47,427 bases of DNA from Stentor coeruleus (Eukaryota; Ciliophora; Heterotrichea; Heterotrichida; Stentoridae), in assembly GCA_001970955.1 (NCBI GenBank), contig MPUH01000531.1, positions 1-47,427 on the forward strand. Direction: 5' to 3'. Under the pieces are notes generated by a model, which ran no database searches, was not told where the DNA came from, and worked only from the letters and a program-made list of their open reading frames with translations. Position 1 is the stretch's first letter, and each line of letters begins with the position of its first letter. This document shows, one piece after another, positions 1 to 8,928 of the stretch. The position numbers were made by a program, and so were the translations under genes.

Positions 1-1614
1 CAAAAAGGCAAAGAACGTGAACTCCGTTGCGAAGATTTCATATGTTTTGACTCAAAATCCTTAGGCCAAGGAGCTTTCGGAGAAGTATTCAAGGTTCGAC
101 ACAAAATATCTGGTAGGGATTTTGCTATAAAGGTCATACAAAAACGTAAAATCATAGAAAGACACATGCTAAGTCAATTAAGAAGAGAAATAAGAATTAT
201 GTATTGCTTAAAACACCCAAACATCATAGCTTTACACAGTCATTTCGAAGATATCAACAATTTCTATCTAATCATGGAACTTGCAACAGGTGGGTGTTTA
301 TTTGATAAACTAAAAAAGTTCAAAACTCTTAACGAAGAATTCGCTGCACAATATATACGAGAAGTATGTTTAGCTGTTCAATATTTACAGTCTAGAATCC
401 CGCCGATAATTCATAGAGACATAAAACCAGAAAATATTCTTATTGATTCAGAAGATGTAGCAAAACTTGGTGATTTCGGCTGGTCTAATTTTTTTGATGA
501 AGAAAGAGCGACATATTGTGGTACTATGGAATATCTCGCTCCAGAAATGATATCACGAAAAGGTCATGGGGTAAGTCTTGATATATGGAGTTTAGGGGTT
601 TTACTATATGAGCTCCTTACAGGTTCAACACCTTTCCGTGCAAGAACCCCAGAAGAAATTTTTAATAAAATCAAAGAAGGCAAAGTAAGATTCCCTAAAT
701 CCTTTCCTATATTAGCTAAAGATTTAGTTAAACGCATGCTACAAATAGACCCAGAAAAAAGACTTAGTATAGAAATGGTCTTAGAACATTCTTGGTTATT
801 ATCACATACACCTTTAAGACCTACAGCTGAACTTGTTACAACAAAAGTTGAATTACCTAATGTTCCTGATGAAGGTGATGTAGATTTTACTGAATCAGGT
901 TATTGTATTGTATCAGCACCTAAAGGGAATATTATATCACCAAAAATTAATGTATATAATAATACAAATCAATTGGAGTTATCTTTGAAAATTGAAGAAT
1001 GCAAATTACTGCAATTAAAAGTTGATAAGGCTAAATCATTTTTAGTTGAAACTAATGGAAGGATACAACTTTTACAGCAGGATGTTGAGGAAATGAGGAT
1101 GGTGGATTGTAAAATTGAAGGGATTTTGAAGAAAACTCATGAATTGAAACATAAAAACAATCTTATTTATAAGAGGTTTATGTCGAAATTAGGGGAATTG
1201 AAGGTTTGTCAAAAAAGGCTGAGGATAATTCAGAGGAGGGTTTTTAAGGTGCAGGTGGAGAATAAGTTGCAGTCTGCGAAAATGATGCTGCTTAAGACTA
1301 CCCAATTACATTTGAATAAGATTAATTGCTTTGAAGGACTGAAAAGTCGTATTGAAGAATTATCTTATTCAGTTTTCCTTTTAGGGAAGTCTTTGAAGAT
1401 GCCAGAATATTTACCGATTGCAGAAAAGCAAATACGCCAATTAAAAATCAGCTCCAACTCCACTAGCGAAATAGAAAAATTTATTCCAGAATTCAAAAGA
1501 ATGTTTACCCATAAATCGAAATCTTTAAAAACCTTAACCTCTCGACTAAAAGATCTAAAAAATACAACCTTGCTACAATCGCAAATTATAAAAACTATAA
1601 AACTTAAGTCGTAA
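1..1614 (+). CDS. Aurora-like Ser/Thr protein kinase with C-terminal coiled coil, 5' truncated by window edge
   Basis: The frame is open from base 1, so the start lies outside the window; 537 codons are visible. The kinase domain is complete: glycine loop GQGAFGEV at about codons 22-29, beta-3 lysine in FAIKV (about 44), catalytic loop HRDIKPEN, DFGWS, activation segment with CGTMEYLAPEM, and the later DIWSLGVLLYELLTG. DFGWS and the CGT-x-EYLAPE segment are typical of the Aurora family, which phosphorylates mitotic spindle, centrosome and chromosome substrates. The roughly 270 residues after the kinase domain are Lys/Glu/Leu-rich and look like coiled coil; a long coiled-coil tail is not usual for animal Auroras. 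All catalytic residues are present, so it should be active. The stop overlaps the 3' end of the convergent U2A' gene. A polo-like or other AGC-related kinase is less likely because of DFGWS. Confidence 0.85.
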   Translation, partial: QKGKERELRCEDFICFDSKSLGQGAFGEVFKVRHKISGRDFAIKVIQKRKIIERHMLSQLRREIRIMYCLKHPNIIALHSHFEDINNFYLIMELATGGCLFDKLKKFKTLNEEFAAQYIREVCLAVQYLQSRIPPIIHRDIKPENILIDSEDVAKLGDFGWSNFFDEERATYCGTMEYLAPEMISRKGHGVSLDIWSLGVLLYELLTGSTPFRARTPEEIFNKIKEGKVRFPKSFPILAKDLVKRMLQIDPEKRLSIEMVLEHSWLLSHTPLRPTAELVTTKVELPNVPDEGDVDFTESGYCIVSAPKGNIISPKINVYNNTNQLELSLKIEECKLLQLKVDKAKSFLVETNGRIQLLQQDVEEMRMVDCKIEGILKKTHELKHKNNLIYKRFMSKLGELKVCQKRLRIIQRRVFKVQVENKLQSAKMMLLKTTQLHLNKINCFEGLKSRIEELSYSVFLLGKSLKMPEYLPIAEKQIRQLKISSNSTSEIEKFIPEFKRMFTHKSKSLKTLTSRLKDLKNTTLLQSQIIKTIKLKS

Positions 1615-2263
1615 AATTTAATGATTCTTCTTGTGCTTTTAAATAATAAGGCAAGTCTACAGTTTTTTTTTGCATTTTAGACTCATCGATTTTCTTACGC
1701 TTTTCAATAACATCAATCAAATCTTCTTCTTCCCCATACATCTTTTCAGCTATTTCCCTTTCCTATATTTCACTTACTTTTTGTTTTATTTTTTGAAAGT
1801 CTAAAGCAGTAAGCGAAGGTATTTTAGCTATAGTAAACAATCGATAATTTGGTAAACTTGTCACAAAGTTGTTAAGTAAAGATAATCGTTTAAGGTTTTT
1901 GCAATTCGATAAATTCGCGATTTGTTCTAAATCTTTTATCTATATGATAATTACTTTGTTTCCTGTAAGGATGAGATTTTCAAGGCGAGGCATGTTTTTA
2001 CCAAAATTTGCTGAGATTTTAGAAATCTCGTTATTGCTTAATAACAAAGTTGTAAGAGCTCGTAAAAGAGCTGAGTCTTCAAGTTTGACTATTTCATTAT
2101 TTGTTAGATCGATCACTTCGAATTGATCCTAGATAAATATTACGTGAGTAGCTCCAAGGTTTTCTATTGCAACTATTCGCATTCCTCGCAGACAGATTTC
2201 ACGTTCATTAAGGGCGTTTAGAGCTTGGTAAGACCTTTGGATTAGTTCGACTGTGATCCTCAT
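1604..2263 (-). CDS. SNRPA1: U2 snRNP protein A' (leucine-rich repeat), three 15-nt introns
   Basis: This gene appears only after removing three 15-nt introns (2129-2143, 1940-1954, 1763-1777, all GTAA...TAG). The spliced frame is 615 nt, 204 residues. It begins MRITVELIQRSYQALN and carries ENLGATHDQFEVIDLTNNEI, LENLILTGNKI and the diagnostic tail LTALDFQKIKQKEREIAEKM, which match U2A' across its length. U2A' is the leucine-rich-repeat partner of U2B'' in the U2 snRNP, which recognises the intron branch point in the nucleus. The family is usually 230-260 residues, so this copy has a short tail. The ATG at 2261-2263 gives the conserved N-terminus. Its stop lies inside the last codons of the convergent kinase gene. 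The identification is firm; the exact splice sites are inferred from frame and homology. Confidence 0.93.
1763..1777 (-). other. 15-nt intron 3 of U2A'
   Basis: Reads GTAAGTGAAATATAG on the coding strand, phase 0. Removal joins FQKIKQK to EREIAEKM, a conserved U2A' junction. Confidence 0.9.
1940..1954 (-). other. 15-nt intron 2 of U2A'
   Basis: Reads GTAATTATCATATAG on the coding strand, phase 0. Removal joins ILTGNK to IKDLEQ within the leucine-rich repeats. Confidence 0.9.
2129..2143 (-). other. 15-nt intron 1 of U2A'
   Basis: Reads GTAATATTTATCTAG on the coding strand. Its in-frame TAG would end the protein; removal joins GATH to DQFEV, the conserved U2A' sequence. Confidence 0.9.
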
Positions 2264-2408
2264 ATTATATGGAAAAAAGTTGAATACTAAAAAGTAGTAA
2301 AATTATCAAAATTATATAAAATCAATAAACTTAAATTAGCAAACCTTTCCCTAACCTAAAAAAATTACCTATCTAGAATTCAATTAAAAAATACTTGAAT
2401 ATTATAAA

Positions 2409-4094
2409 ATGGTAGAAGCAGACTTTCTAATATCAACATGGGAGCTCAAAGAAAAAATTCAAAAAAAAGGTAACTTAGGTCCTTATATCGCTCCTCTAGT
2501 CGAACAAACTTTTGATCTATCTCTAAACCAAATCTTAACTATAAGTCAAAGCGCTATTGAACAAGATATTATACACTTTTGCTGCTGTCTTATAATCCAT
2601 CGAATTCGTGATGAACCTCCTCTCGGTCTACAAATAATCTCTTACATCCCTTGTTTTAATTACCTTTGCGATTCAAATCCTCCATACCGAAAGTCTTTAA
2701 TTGAATGCTTTTCTTCAATCTTAATAAAAGAAATCCATGAAATCGCTTCTTTTGATGACTTTCTCACCTTAGCCGAAAATATAAACACTATAAACTCTGC
2801 ATCAGAACTTACAATTATCCCAAATTATTTATTTACAAATTTAATCAAATTCTTATGGAAAGATATTAATAATACAATATCCCCAGATTCTCCTGATACT
2901 GTTATTTTATACCTTAAAAGGTTAAAAAGAGCTCAAGATGCTAAAATCGATATATCACCAATGTTGGGTGTTGTGATAAAAAACATATGCAAATATATTG
3001 AAAATACTAATGATCTTGAAGGTACCCAAGAAGCTATAGGACAAGGGCCTGTAATCAAAAATATGGATCAAGCAAGGAAAATAATGTCAAATATTAAAGC
3101 TATAAAAATCAATAACGAAAATATTAAAAAACGAATTGGAGTTATTGAAAATTATATCGGGATACATTTTCAAGAAGAAGATGATATTGAAGATGAGAAA
3201 ATGTATAAAGCTATGATTCCATTAGATGGGTATAATCCTCATAAATTACAAAATTTTATGGATATGCAGTTTAAAGAAGTGATTTTTAGTAATCAAACTG
3301 AAAGGTTTAATATAACTGTTTGGAAAGCTGAACATCCTGAACTTGGGATTATTTTGGTGAAGGAGTATACGGCTAGATTAAATCTTAGTGATTTAAATTT
3401 ATGTCTTTCTGAGATTAAAATATTGGAAAAACTATCAGCAATGGCTCAGCCAAATAATTGTTTTTTGAAATTTTATGGGAATTGGGCTAATGAGAATAAA
3501 TTGTATATTGTTATGGAGTATCATGAGTATAACTTGATGTCTGTGATAACGCATTATAAATCTAACAATATGAAGTTCTCAGAAGAAATACTAAAAAATC
3601 TTATGGTGAAGCTTTTACACTCTTTTGCTTTTATGGAATGCATGGATATTTATCATAGAGACATTAAACCTCATAATATTCTTGTAACAAATACTTTTGA
3701 CTTTAAAATCATAGACTTTAGTATTGCAGAAGTAAAATCTGAAATAGATACTACATTGATAACTAGACTGGCAATGATCCAAGACTCAATAGGCTATGCT
3801 GCCCCTGAACTTCAAGTTGCTTTAGATGCTGGAAATAACCAAAGTCATATTAACATTGGTAAAGCTGAAGTTTTTTCACTGGGATTAACTTTTTTACAGG
3901 CATTACTTATGGAAAATCTTGCAATATATAGTAAACCAGAAAATAACCCAGCTTTGATGCAAAAAATAGAACTAATTAATATTACTTGGATAAAAAATAT
4001 TTTGCAAAAAATGCTTTGTTTGGATTATCGTAAGAGACAAAGTTTTAGAAGATTGGTTAAGGAGATTCCTGGGTATGAAATATTTATAAGCTAG
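2409..4094 (+). CDS. Divergent protein kinase, tandem family member 1 (HRD intact, DFS)
   Basis: 561 residues. The first ~250 are helical and unrecognised (opening MVEADFLISTWELKEK); the last ~300 are a protein kinase fold. Visible residues: beta-3 lysine in ILVKEY (K318), alpha-C glutamate in LSEIKILEKL, catalytic loop HRDIKPHNIL (H416), DFS in place of DFG (D436), and YAAPEL. No clear glycine-rich loop is seen. Catalytic Asp and metal-binding Asp are kept, so activity is possible. It is the first of three head-to-tail paralogs ending at 8331 and the most divergent, being the only one with HRD. Substrate and pathway are unknown. The ATG at 2409 is the first in frame and matches the A-rich context of neighbouring starts. 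Confidence 0.85.
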   Translation: MVEADFLISTWELKEKIQKKGNLGPYIAPLVEQTFDLSLNQILTISQSAIEQDIIHFCCCLIIHRIRDEPPLGLQIISYIPCFNYLCDSNPPYRKSLIECFSSILIKEIHEIASFDDFLTLAENINTINSASELTIIPNYLFTNLIKFLWKDINNTISPDSPDTVILYLKRLKRAQDAKIDISPMLGVVIKNICKYIENTNDLEGTQEAIGQGPVIKNMDQARKIMSNIKAIKINNENIKKRIGVIENYIGIHFQEEDDIEDEKMYKAMIPLDGYNPHKLQNFMDMQFKEVIFSNQTERFNITVWKAEHPELGIILVKEYTARLNLSDLNLCLSEIKILEKLSAMAQPNNCFLKFYGNWANENKLYIVMEYHEYNLMSVITHYKSNNMKFSEEILKNLMVKLLHSFAFMECMDIYHRDIKPHNILVTNTFDFKIIDFSIAEVKSEIDTTLITRLAMIQDSIGYAAPELQVALDAGNNQSHINIGKAEVFSLGLTFLQALLMENLAIYSKPENNPALMQKIELINITWIKNILQKMLCLDYRKRQSFRRLVKEIPGYEIFIS

Positions 4095-4694
4095 ATAGTT
4101 TATTATTTTAGGATGATAAAGGATTAGAGTATTTTTTCATTGTAATATATGCAAATTTATTAGATAAGATATGATAGAAACTTTAGCTAGGGCTTACAAG
4201 TATGATACTATAGAATGCTATCTAGTAAAATCAGATGCTTTCATTGTGGCTTGGGTTATTAAAAATACTGACTTATTAAGCAGTCACATAACCAGCGATA
4301 ACGAGTGGTTTGACATACCAAATCTGCCCAAAGAAAGAGAACGTAGGACAAACAAACCTCTATCGGACAAGGTTTAAATCATGCCACCTTAACTATCACC
4401 TACTTTAAATTTTATTAAGCTTCTAAAGGTCTTAATAGATAAAAGAAATATACAAGATTAACTGCATTCATACTATAGTTATTATTTCGGTAAATAAATA
4501 TTTAAGTACCAAAATTTCATAAGCTTCTAAGATTTACACCAGCTGATTTCTAAGCATATAAATTATAGCATATTTATAAAGGTTTTCTGTGTATTATATT
4601 TCCATTTATTATAATTTTTTTGTTCTATAATTTATCAATAAGTTTAAGATTAAAATATTACGGTGAAATTATAAACATAATTCTTTTGATTATA
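4095..4694. other. Spacer between kinases 1 and 2
   Basis: Apart from the small ORF at 4171-4377 nothing recognisable is seen. The motif taagcttctaa occurs twice, near 4418 and 4520. AT-rich, with C exceeding G towards the downstream start. Confidence 0.4.
4171..4377 (+). CDS. Small hypothetical ORF between tandem kinases
   Basis: A 68-codon ATG-to-TAA frame opening MIETLARAYKYDTIECYLVK and ending KERERRTNKPLSDKV. Residue composition is balanced, unlike chance ORFs in this AT-rich DNA. No family is recognised and no GTAA...TAG intron could be found to extend it. It does not resemble the flanking kinases. It may be a small gene, the remnant of one, or chance. Confidence 0.25.
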   Translation: MIETLARAYKYDTIECYLVKSDAFIVAWVIKNTDLLSSHITSDNEWFDIPNLPKERERRTNKPLSDKV

Positions 4695-6335
4695 ATGGAA
4701 GTTTTAAGTCTTCAAGATGTGCTTACTAAAAAGTTTGCAAAAGAGGCCGAATTTAGACCTAAACTAAACAAAGTAATAAAAAGTAATTATTCAAAATTGA
4801 CTCTTGACCAAATTATAGAAATACAAGAGACTTCAAATGATCCAATTGCTCAAAATTTTTTAAGTGCACTCCTTTTAATAAAGCTTGAAGAAGAATCACC
4901 TAAAGGAACTCAATACTTTAAAATACTTAACAATGGATTGATTTTATTAAACAATGCATCAGAGTATAAGCATGCTATAATAAAATGCTATGATTCTATT
5001 CTGATGAAAGAACTTAATCAATGCAAAGAACTTGATGAAAAAATGGCTTTATTATATATTTCGAATAAAATCAAAGAAATCCCTGAAATACAAATGAAAG
5101 GGCTAAAACGGTGTGAATTAGAAATTATGGCATCATTATGGAATAGAACTGACGAAATTTGCAACTCAAGTGATAATTTATTAATAAAGAGAACACTTGA
5201 AAGCATTATTTATGCACAAAATGAGTTAAAGCTAGCAAATCTCGACACCTTAAATATTGCGTTGCAAACTACTTTGATTGGCTATATTGAAAATAATATA
5301 GACGAACAAACTTCAATGCAGAGTATAAATGAATTTAAAATCATTTTAGATCTTCTAGGGGAGCTACAATCTAATGATGAATCTTATGCTAGTGAAATTG
5401 AAGAAGCAAGAAATTTATGCCAAAATAAAGAAGCTTCCTTATTGAAGCATTCTGATTATCAAAATTTATCTAATGATCAAATCCATATGATAGATAGTTC
5501 AGAAATACGCCTAATTGACCCTCCTATGTATGCTATGAGATCTGCTTACTTTCAAGTTTGTATTTATAAAGGAATATATAGAGACAATGAAATCGCTGTG
5601 AAAACATACCAGGCGATTCACCCCCAATCAGATTTTAACGCAATCTATAATGAAATTCGTATTTACCAAAGACTCTCAACCCTGGCTAGTTCTGATAATT
5701 GTTTTTTAAAGTATTATGGGACTTTTACAAAACAATATTCGATTTGTATGGCTATGGAATATTACCCTAATAACCTAATGAAATCTATCACTCATCTTCA
5801 AGCTCAGAATTATTCATTTAACGAAATGATTATCGGGTCAATCTTTTATAAATTAATAGCCTCATTTCACATTATGAAAGAAAATGGAATTTTTCATGGC
5901 GATATTAAACCTCATAACTTTCTTATTGACGACTACTGGAATATAAAAATTATTGACTTCAGTATTTCTATGATAAAAAATGAAGACTTGACTTCATTTG
6001 CTACAGGAAATTTTCCTATACAAGGAACTGATGGATATATGTCTCCAGAGATTGAAAATGCTAAAATAAATAAATGTGATCAAGCGAGGTATGATCCTGA
6101 AAAGTCAGATGTGTTTTCATTGGGATTAGTTTTTTTGCAAATGCTAACTTATAAGAATCTTAAAGGCCTTAATACATATGAGAAAAATAAAAAATTACTT
6201 TCCATAGTTCAAACTGTTCCTTTTGACTGGGCAAGAGAATTATTAGCAAAAATGCTTGATGCTAATCCAGCAAATAGACTTGGATTTAAAGAACTTCTTG
6301 GTATAGTTGTCATGAATAACACCACAACTAATTGA
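4695..6335 (+). CDS. Divergent protein kinase, tandem family member 2 (HGD, DFS)
   Basis: 546 residues from the ATG at 4695. The frame is open back to 4620 but has no earlier ATG, and the next paralog also starts MEA/MEV at the equivalent point. The N-terminal ~270 residues are helical and unrecognised. The kinase half has beta-3 lysine in IAVKTY (K303), an alpha-C glutamate in YNEIRIYQRL, catalytic loop HGDIKPHNFL with Arg replaced by Gly (H401), DFS (D421), and GTDGYMSPEI. The catalytic and metal-binding aspartates survive, so this would be a non-RD kinase, probably not controlled by ordinary activation-loop phosphorylation. Member 3 is its nearest paralog, close to identical around DIKPHNFL and KSDVFSLGLVFLQML. 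Function unknown. Confidence 0.85.
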   Translation: MEVLSLQDVLTKKFAKEAEFRPKLNKVIKSNYSKLTLDQIIEIQETSNDPIAQNFLSALLLIKLEEESPKGTQYFKILNNGLILLNNASEYKHAIIKCYDSILMKELNQCKELDEKMALLYISNKIKEIPEIQMKGLKRCELEIMASLWNRTDEICNSSDNLLIKRTLESIIYAQNELKLANLDTLNIALQTTLIGYIENNIDEQTSMQSINEFKIILDLLGELQSNDESYASEIEEARNLCQNKEASLLKHSDYQNLSNDQIHMIDSSEIRLIDPPMYAMRSAYFQVCIYKGIYRDNEIAVKTYQAIHPQSDFNAIYNEIRIYQRLSTLASSDNCFLKYYGTFTKQYSICMAMEYYPNNLMKSITHLQAQNYSFNEMIIGSIFYKLIASFHIMKENGIFHGDIKPHNFLIDDYWNIKIIDFSISMIKNEDLTSFATGNFPIQGTDGYMSPEIENAKINKCDQARYDPEKSDVFSLGLVFLQMLTYKNLKGLNTYEKNKKLLSIVQTVPFDWARELLAKMLDANPANRLGFKELLGIVVMNNTTTN

Positions 6336-6621
6336 TAGGCTAAATAGTTAATAGATAATTCTAGAGATCTTAAAAATTCTGTTTTTCCCAAGTTTATGAT
6401 AGTAAAATTTCAAAATTAAATAACAAAACATATTTCCCATTTTCATCTTGAAAAGCTACCTAAACTATAAATAAAATTTTTAAATGCAAATATTTACATC
6501 CCTATACATTATCTACAAAATTTAACTCTATAAAAATTCCACACAAACAGTTTTCAAAAGACATAATTATTTATACCTTACCATAGAAATATTGATGGCC
6601 TATTTAATTTCATCGAATATA

Positions 6622-8331
6622 ATGGAAGCATCAGACCTTAGCGAAATCCTAGATAAGAAATTCTACGAAGAAGCAAAAAATCAGCCTGACCTTGATTCAA
6701 GAATCCAAAGCAATGCCTCAAGAATGAGTCTTGATGAAATCATACAATTTCAAGGCAATTCAAATACCCCATCCGTCAAAAAATATTTAAGTGCCCTGAT
6801 GCTGACCAAACTTGAGAACGAAGCTCCAAAAGGAAGGCAGTATCAATCTGTGCTTAGCAAAGCACCTTTATTACTTCAACATTCACCAGAATACAGAGAA
6901 GCCATAGCGAATTCCTGTGATTCCATACTGATTTCCGAAGTAAATGAAGCTAAAGACGAAAATGAAATAATCGAATGGTGCACTTTAGGTGCTGATATTC
7001 GGGAACTATCCAACAAAGATTTAAACGGAATGGCCTTAGGGTTTGTCGACTTTGGTTATTTTCTGACAAAAAGTATTTGTGAAATAATAGAATCTCCAAA
7101 CGGAAGTAAAATCATCAAAATTCTTCAAAACCTTTATACTGCTCAAGAAAAACTAAAATTCCAAAACCTTGAAGCTTTAAACATGTCAATTCATGGTTAT
7201 GCTTGCAGTTATATCGAAAATGTAAACGATCTTAATAATTTAGCAAGTGAACATCCTCAAAGAAATATCCAAGAGGCTCATGAAATTTTAGATATACTTG
7301 AAAACCTAAGATACGATGATGGTTCTTATATTAATGAAATTCAAGAGATAAGAAAAAAATGCACAGATATTGAACCACAAAGAAAAAAGGTTGTGTCGCC
7401 AGTAGTTGGTAATTTTTATCCTCAAGTTAAATTTTTTGATTACTCAACGATCCCAGATGACCCAATTTATATATTAGATTCTTCTCAAATAGTGAAACAA
7501 GATCATCCTTTATATGCTATAAGATCAACTCACTTCCAAGTTTGCATCTATAACGCAAGGTGGAATGATGATCAAGTAGCTGTGAAAATGTACAAAAGTG
7601 TTACTCCTCAAGCAGATTGGAGCATGATCTATAAGGAAATTCGCATTTATAAAAAGCTTTCTTCGTTAGCCTCACATCAAAATTGTTTTTTAAAATACTA
7701 TGGAACTTATGTTGATGGAGAAACAATTAATATGGTTATGGAATATTATCCAAATAATTTAATGGGATGTATCACCAACCTCCAAACTCAGAATTTTAAA
7801 TTTAATGAGGAAATTATTGGGACTATCTTTTATAAATTGCTATATTCTTTTTATATTATGAAAGAAAATGGAATTTTTCATAGCGATATTAAACCACATA
7901 ATTTCCTTGTGGATCAGTATTGGAATATAAAAATTATTGACTTTAGTGTTTCTATGATAAAAAACGAAGACATAACTTCATCTGCTACAGGAAATCACCC
8001 AATACAAGGAACTGATGGATATATATCTCCAGAGATTGAAAATGCTAGAATAAATGGATATGATCAAGCGAGGTATAATCCTGAAAAGTCAGATGTGTTT
8101 TCATTAGGATTGGTGTTTTTACAAATGTTGACATATAGAAATATTAAAGGTCTTAATACAACTGAAAAAAATAAGGAATTACTTTCAATAGTTAGGAGTA
8201 TTCAATATCCTTGGGTAAAAGATTTACTAGCTAGCATGCTTTATGCAAATCCTACGGAAAGACGCACTTTCAAAGAGCTTATGAATTTAATACCAACAGC
8301 AACTACTCCATCAATAAATAGAAATTTATAG
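6622..8331 (+). CDS. Divergent protein kinase, tandem family member 3 (HSD, DFS)
   Basis: 569 residues from the ATG at 6622, chosen because MEASDLSEILDKKFYEEA aligns with the start of member 2; an in-frame ATG at 6595 would add nine residues. N-terminal half helical and unrecognised. Kinase half: beta-3 lysine in VAVKMY (K322), YKEIRIYKKL, catalytic loop HSDIKPHNFL with Arg replaced by Ser (H420), DFS (D440), GTDGYISPEI and KSDVFSLGLVFLQML. It is about 285 bp downstream of member 2 on the same strand, as expected for a recent tandem duplication. Changes at the HRD arginine (Gly in member 2, Ser here) arose separately or diverged after duplication. Probably an active but atypical kinase; substrate unknown. 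Confidence 0.85.
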   Translation: MEASDLSEILDKKFYEEAKNQPDLDSRIQSNASRMSLDEIIQFQGNSNTPSVKKYLSALMLTKLENEAPKGRQYQSVLSKAPLLLQHSPEYREAIANSCDSILISEVNEAKDENEIIEWCTLGADIRELSNKDLNGMALGFVDFGYFLTKSICEIIESPNGSKIIKILQNLYTAQEKLKFQNLEALNMSIHGYACSYIENVNDLNNLASEHPQRNIQEAHEILDILENLRYDDGSYINEIQEIRKKCTDIEPQRKKVVSPVVGNFYPQVKFFDYSTIPDDPIYILDSSQIVKQDHPLYAIRSTHFQVCIYNARWNDDQVAVKMYKSVTPQADWSMIYKEIRIYKKLSSLASHQNCFLKYYGTYVDGETINMVMEYYPNNLMGCITNLQTQNFKFNEEIIGTIFYKLLYSFYIMKENGIFHSDIKPHNFLVDQYWNIKIIDFSVSMIKNEDITSSATGNHPIQGTDGYISPEIENARINGYDQARYNPEKSDVFSLGLVFLQMLTYRNIKGLNTTEKNKELLSIVRSIQYPWVKDLLASMLYANPTERRTFKELMNLIPTATTPSINRNL

Positions 8332-8928
8332 GCTTTTAAACTATGTTGTCTAGATTTCATGGTAATTTTTTTTCAAATTTATAATTTTATACTGTTGTCA
8401 CAAAAGCTACTCATTTTTTCTAAGCAAAATTCCAATATTTTTTCTATTTCTGACATAAACTTTCACATTATAATTTACATCAATCTAATTATTTATTCAA
8501 ACAAATCTTCTTCTAAACTATATTCTATATTGCTTACATGTCTTTCTAATCTCTAAACTCTAATAAAAATTCACAAAATTAGATAAAAAATTTCAAAAAA
8601 CCTTAGCACACTTCTCCGATCATCCTTAAAACTATTCAAAAGTTCCCAGCTGCTCAAATCGAATCCAACATAATCCACATATCAAACCAAATCCTGGGTT
8701 TAAAAAACCACATTCCTCAAAGCATAATTTTTTCAGCCAATATAAAGAAAAATCCTACTTCAAGACGCACATACAATTTTATTACTCTACAAAAGCATGA
8801 AGTTAATAGCATGCATAGCAATAAAATAAAAAAATATTCCGAGTTTTTCATTACAATCAATGATTATTCCCAGTTTAAACTAAATTAAAACATCCAAAAA
8901 AAACCTATCTAAAATATAATCAAATTCT
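8332..8928. other. Convergent spacer, no gene seen
   Basis: AT-rich DNA between the third tandem kinase and CDC14. The right half is C-rich and G-poor, as in the 3' flank of other minus-strand genes here. A 65-codon frame at 8359-8556 is almost entirely Ile, Leu, Phe, Ser and Asn and is taken as chance. Confidence 0.5.

Noticed and set aside
1869-2126. 85-codon plus-strand frame
   Set aside because: It lies antisense to U2A', whose spliced minus-strand protein is clearly conserved.
8209-8224. GTAAAAGATTTACTAG, a 16-nt intron-like string in the third tandem kinase
   Set aside because: It encodes VKDLL in a segment conserved with the paralog (ARELLAKM), so it is coding sequence.
8359-8556. 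65-codon plus-strand frame after the third kinase
   Set aside because: Almost only Ile, Leu, Phe, Ser, Asn and Lys; typical of chance frames in AT-rich spacer.
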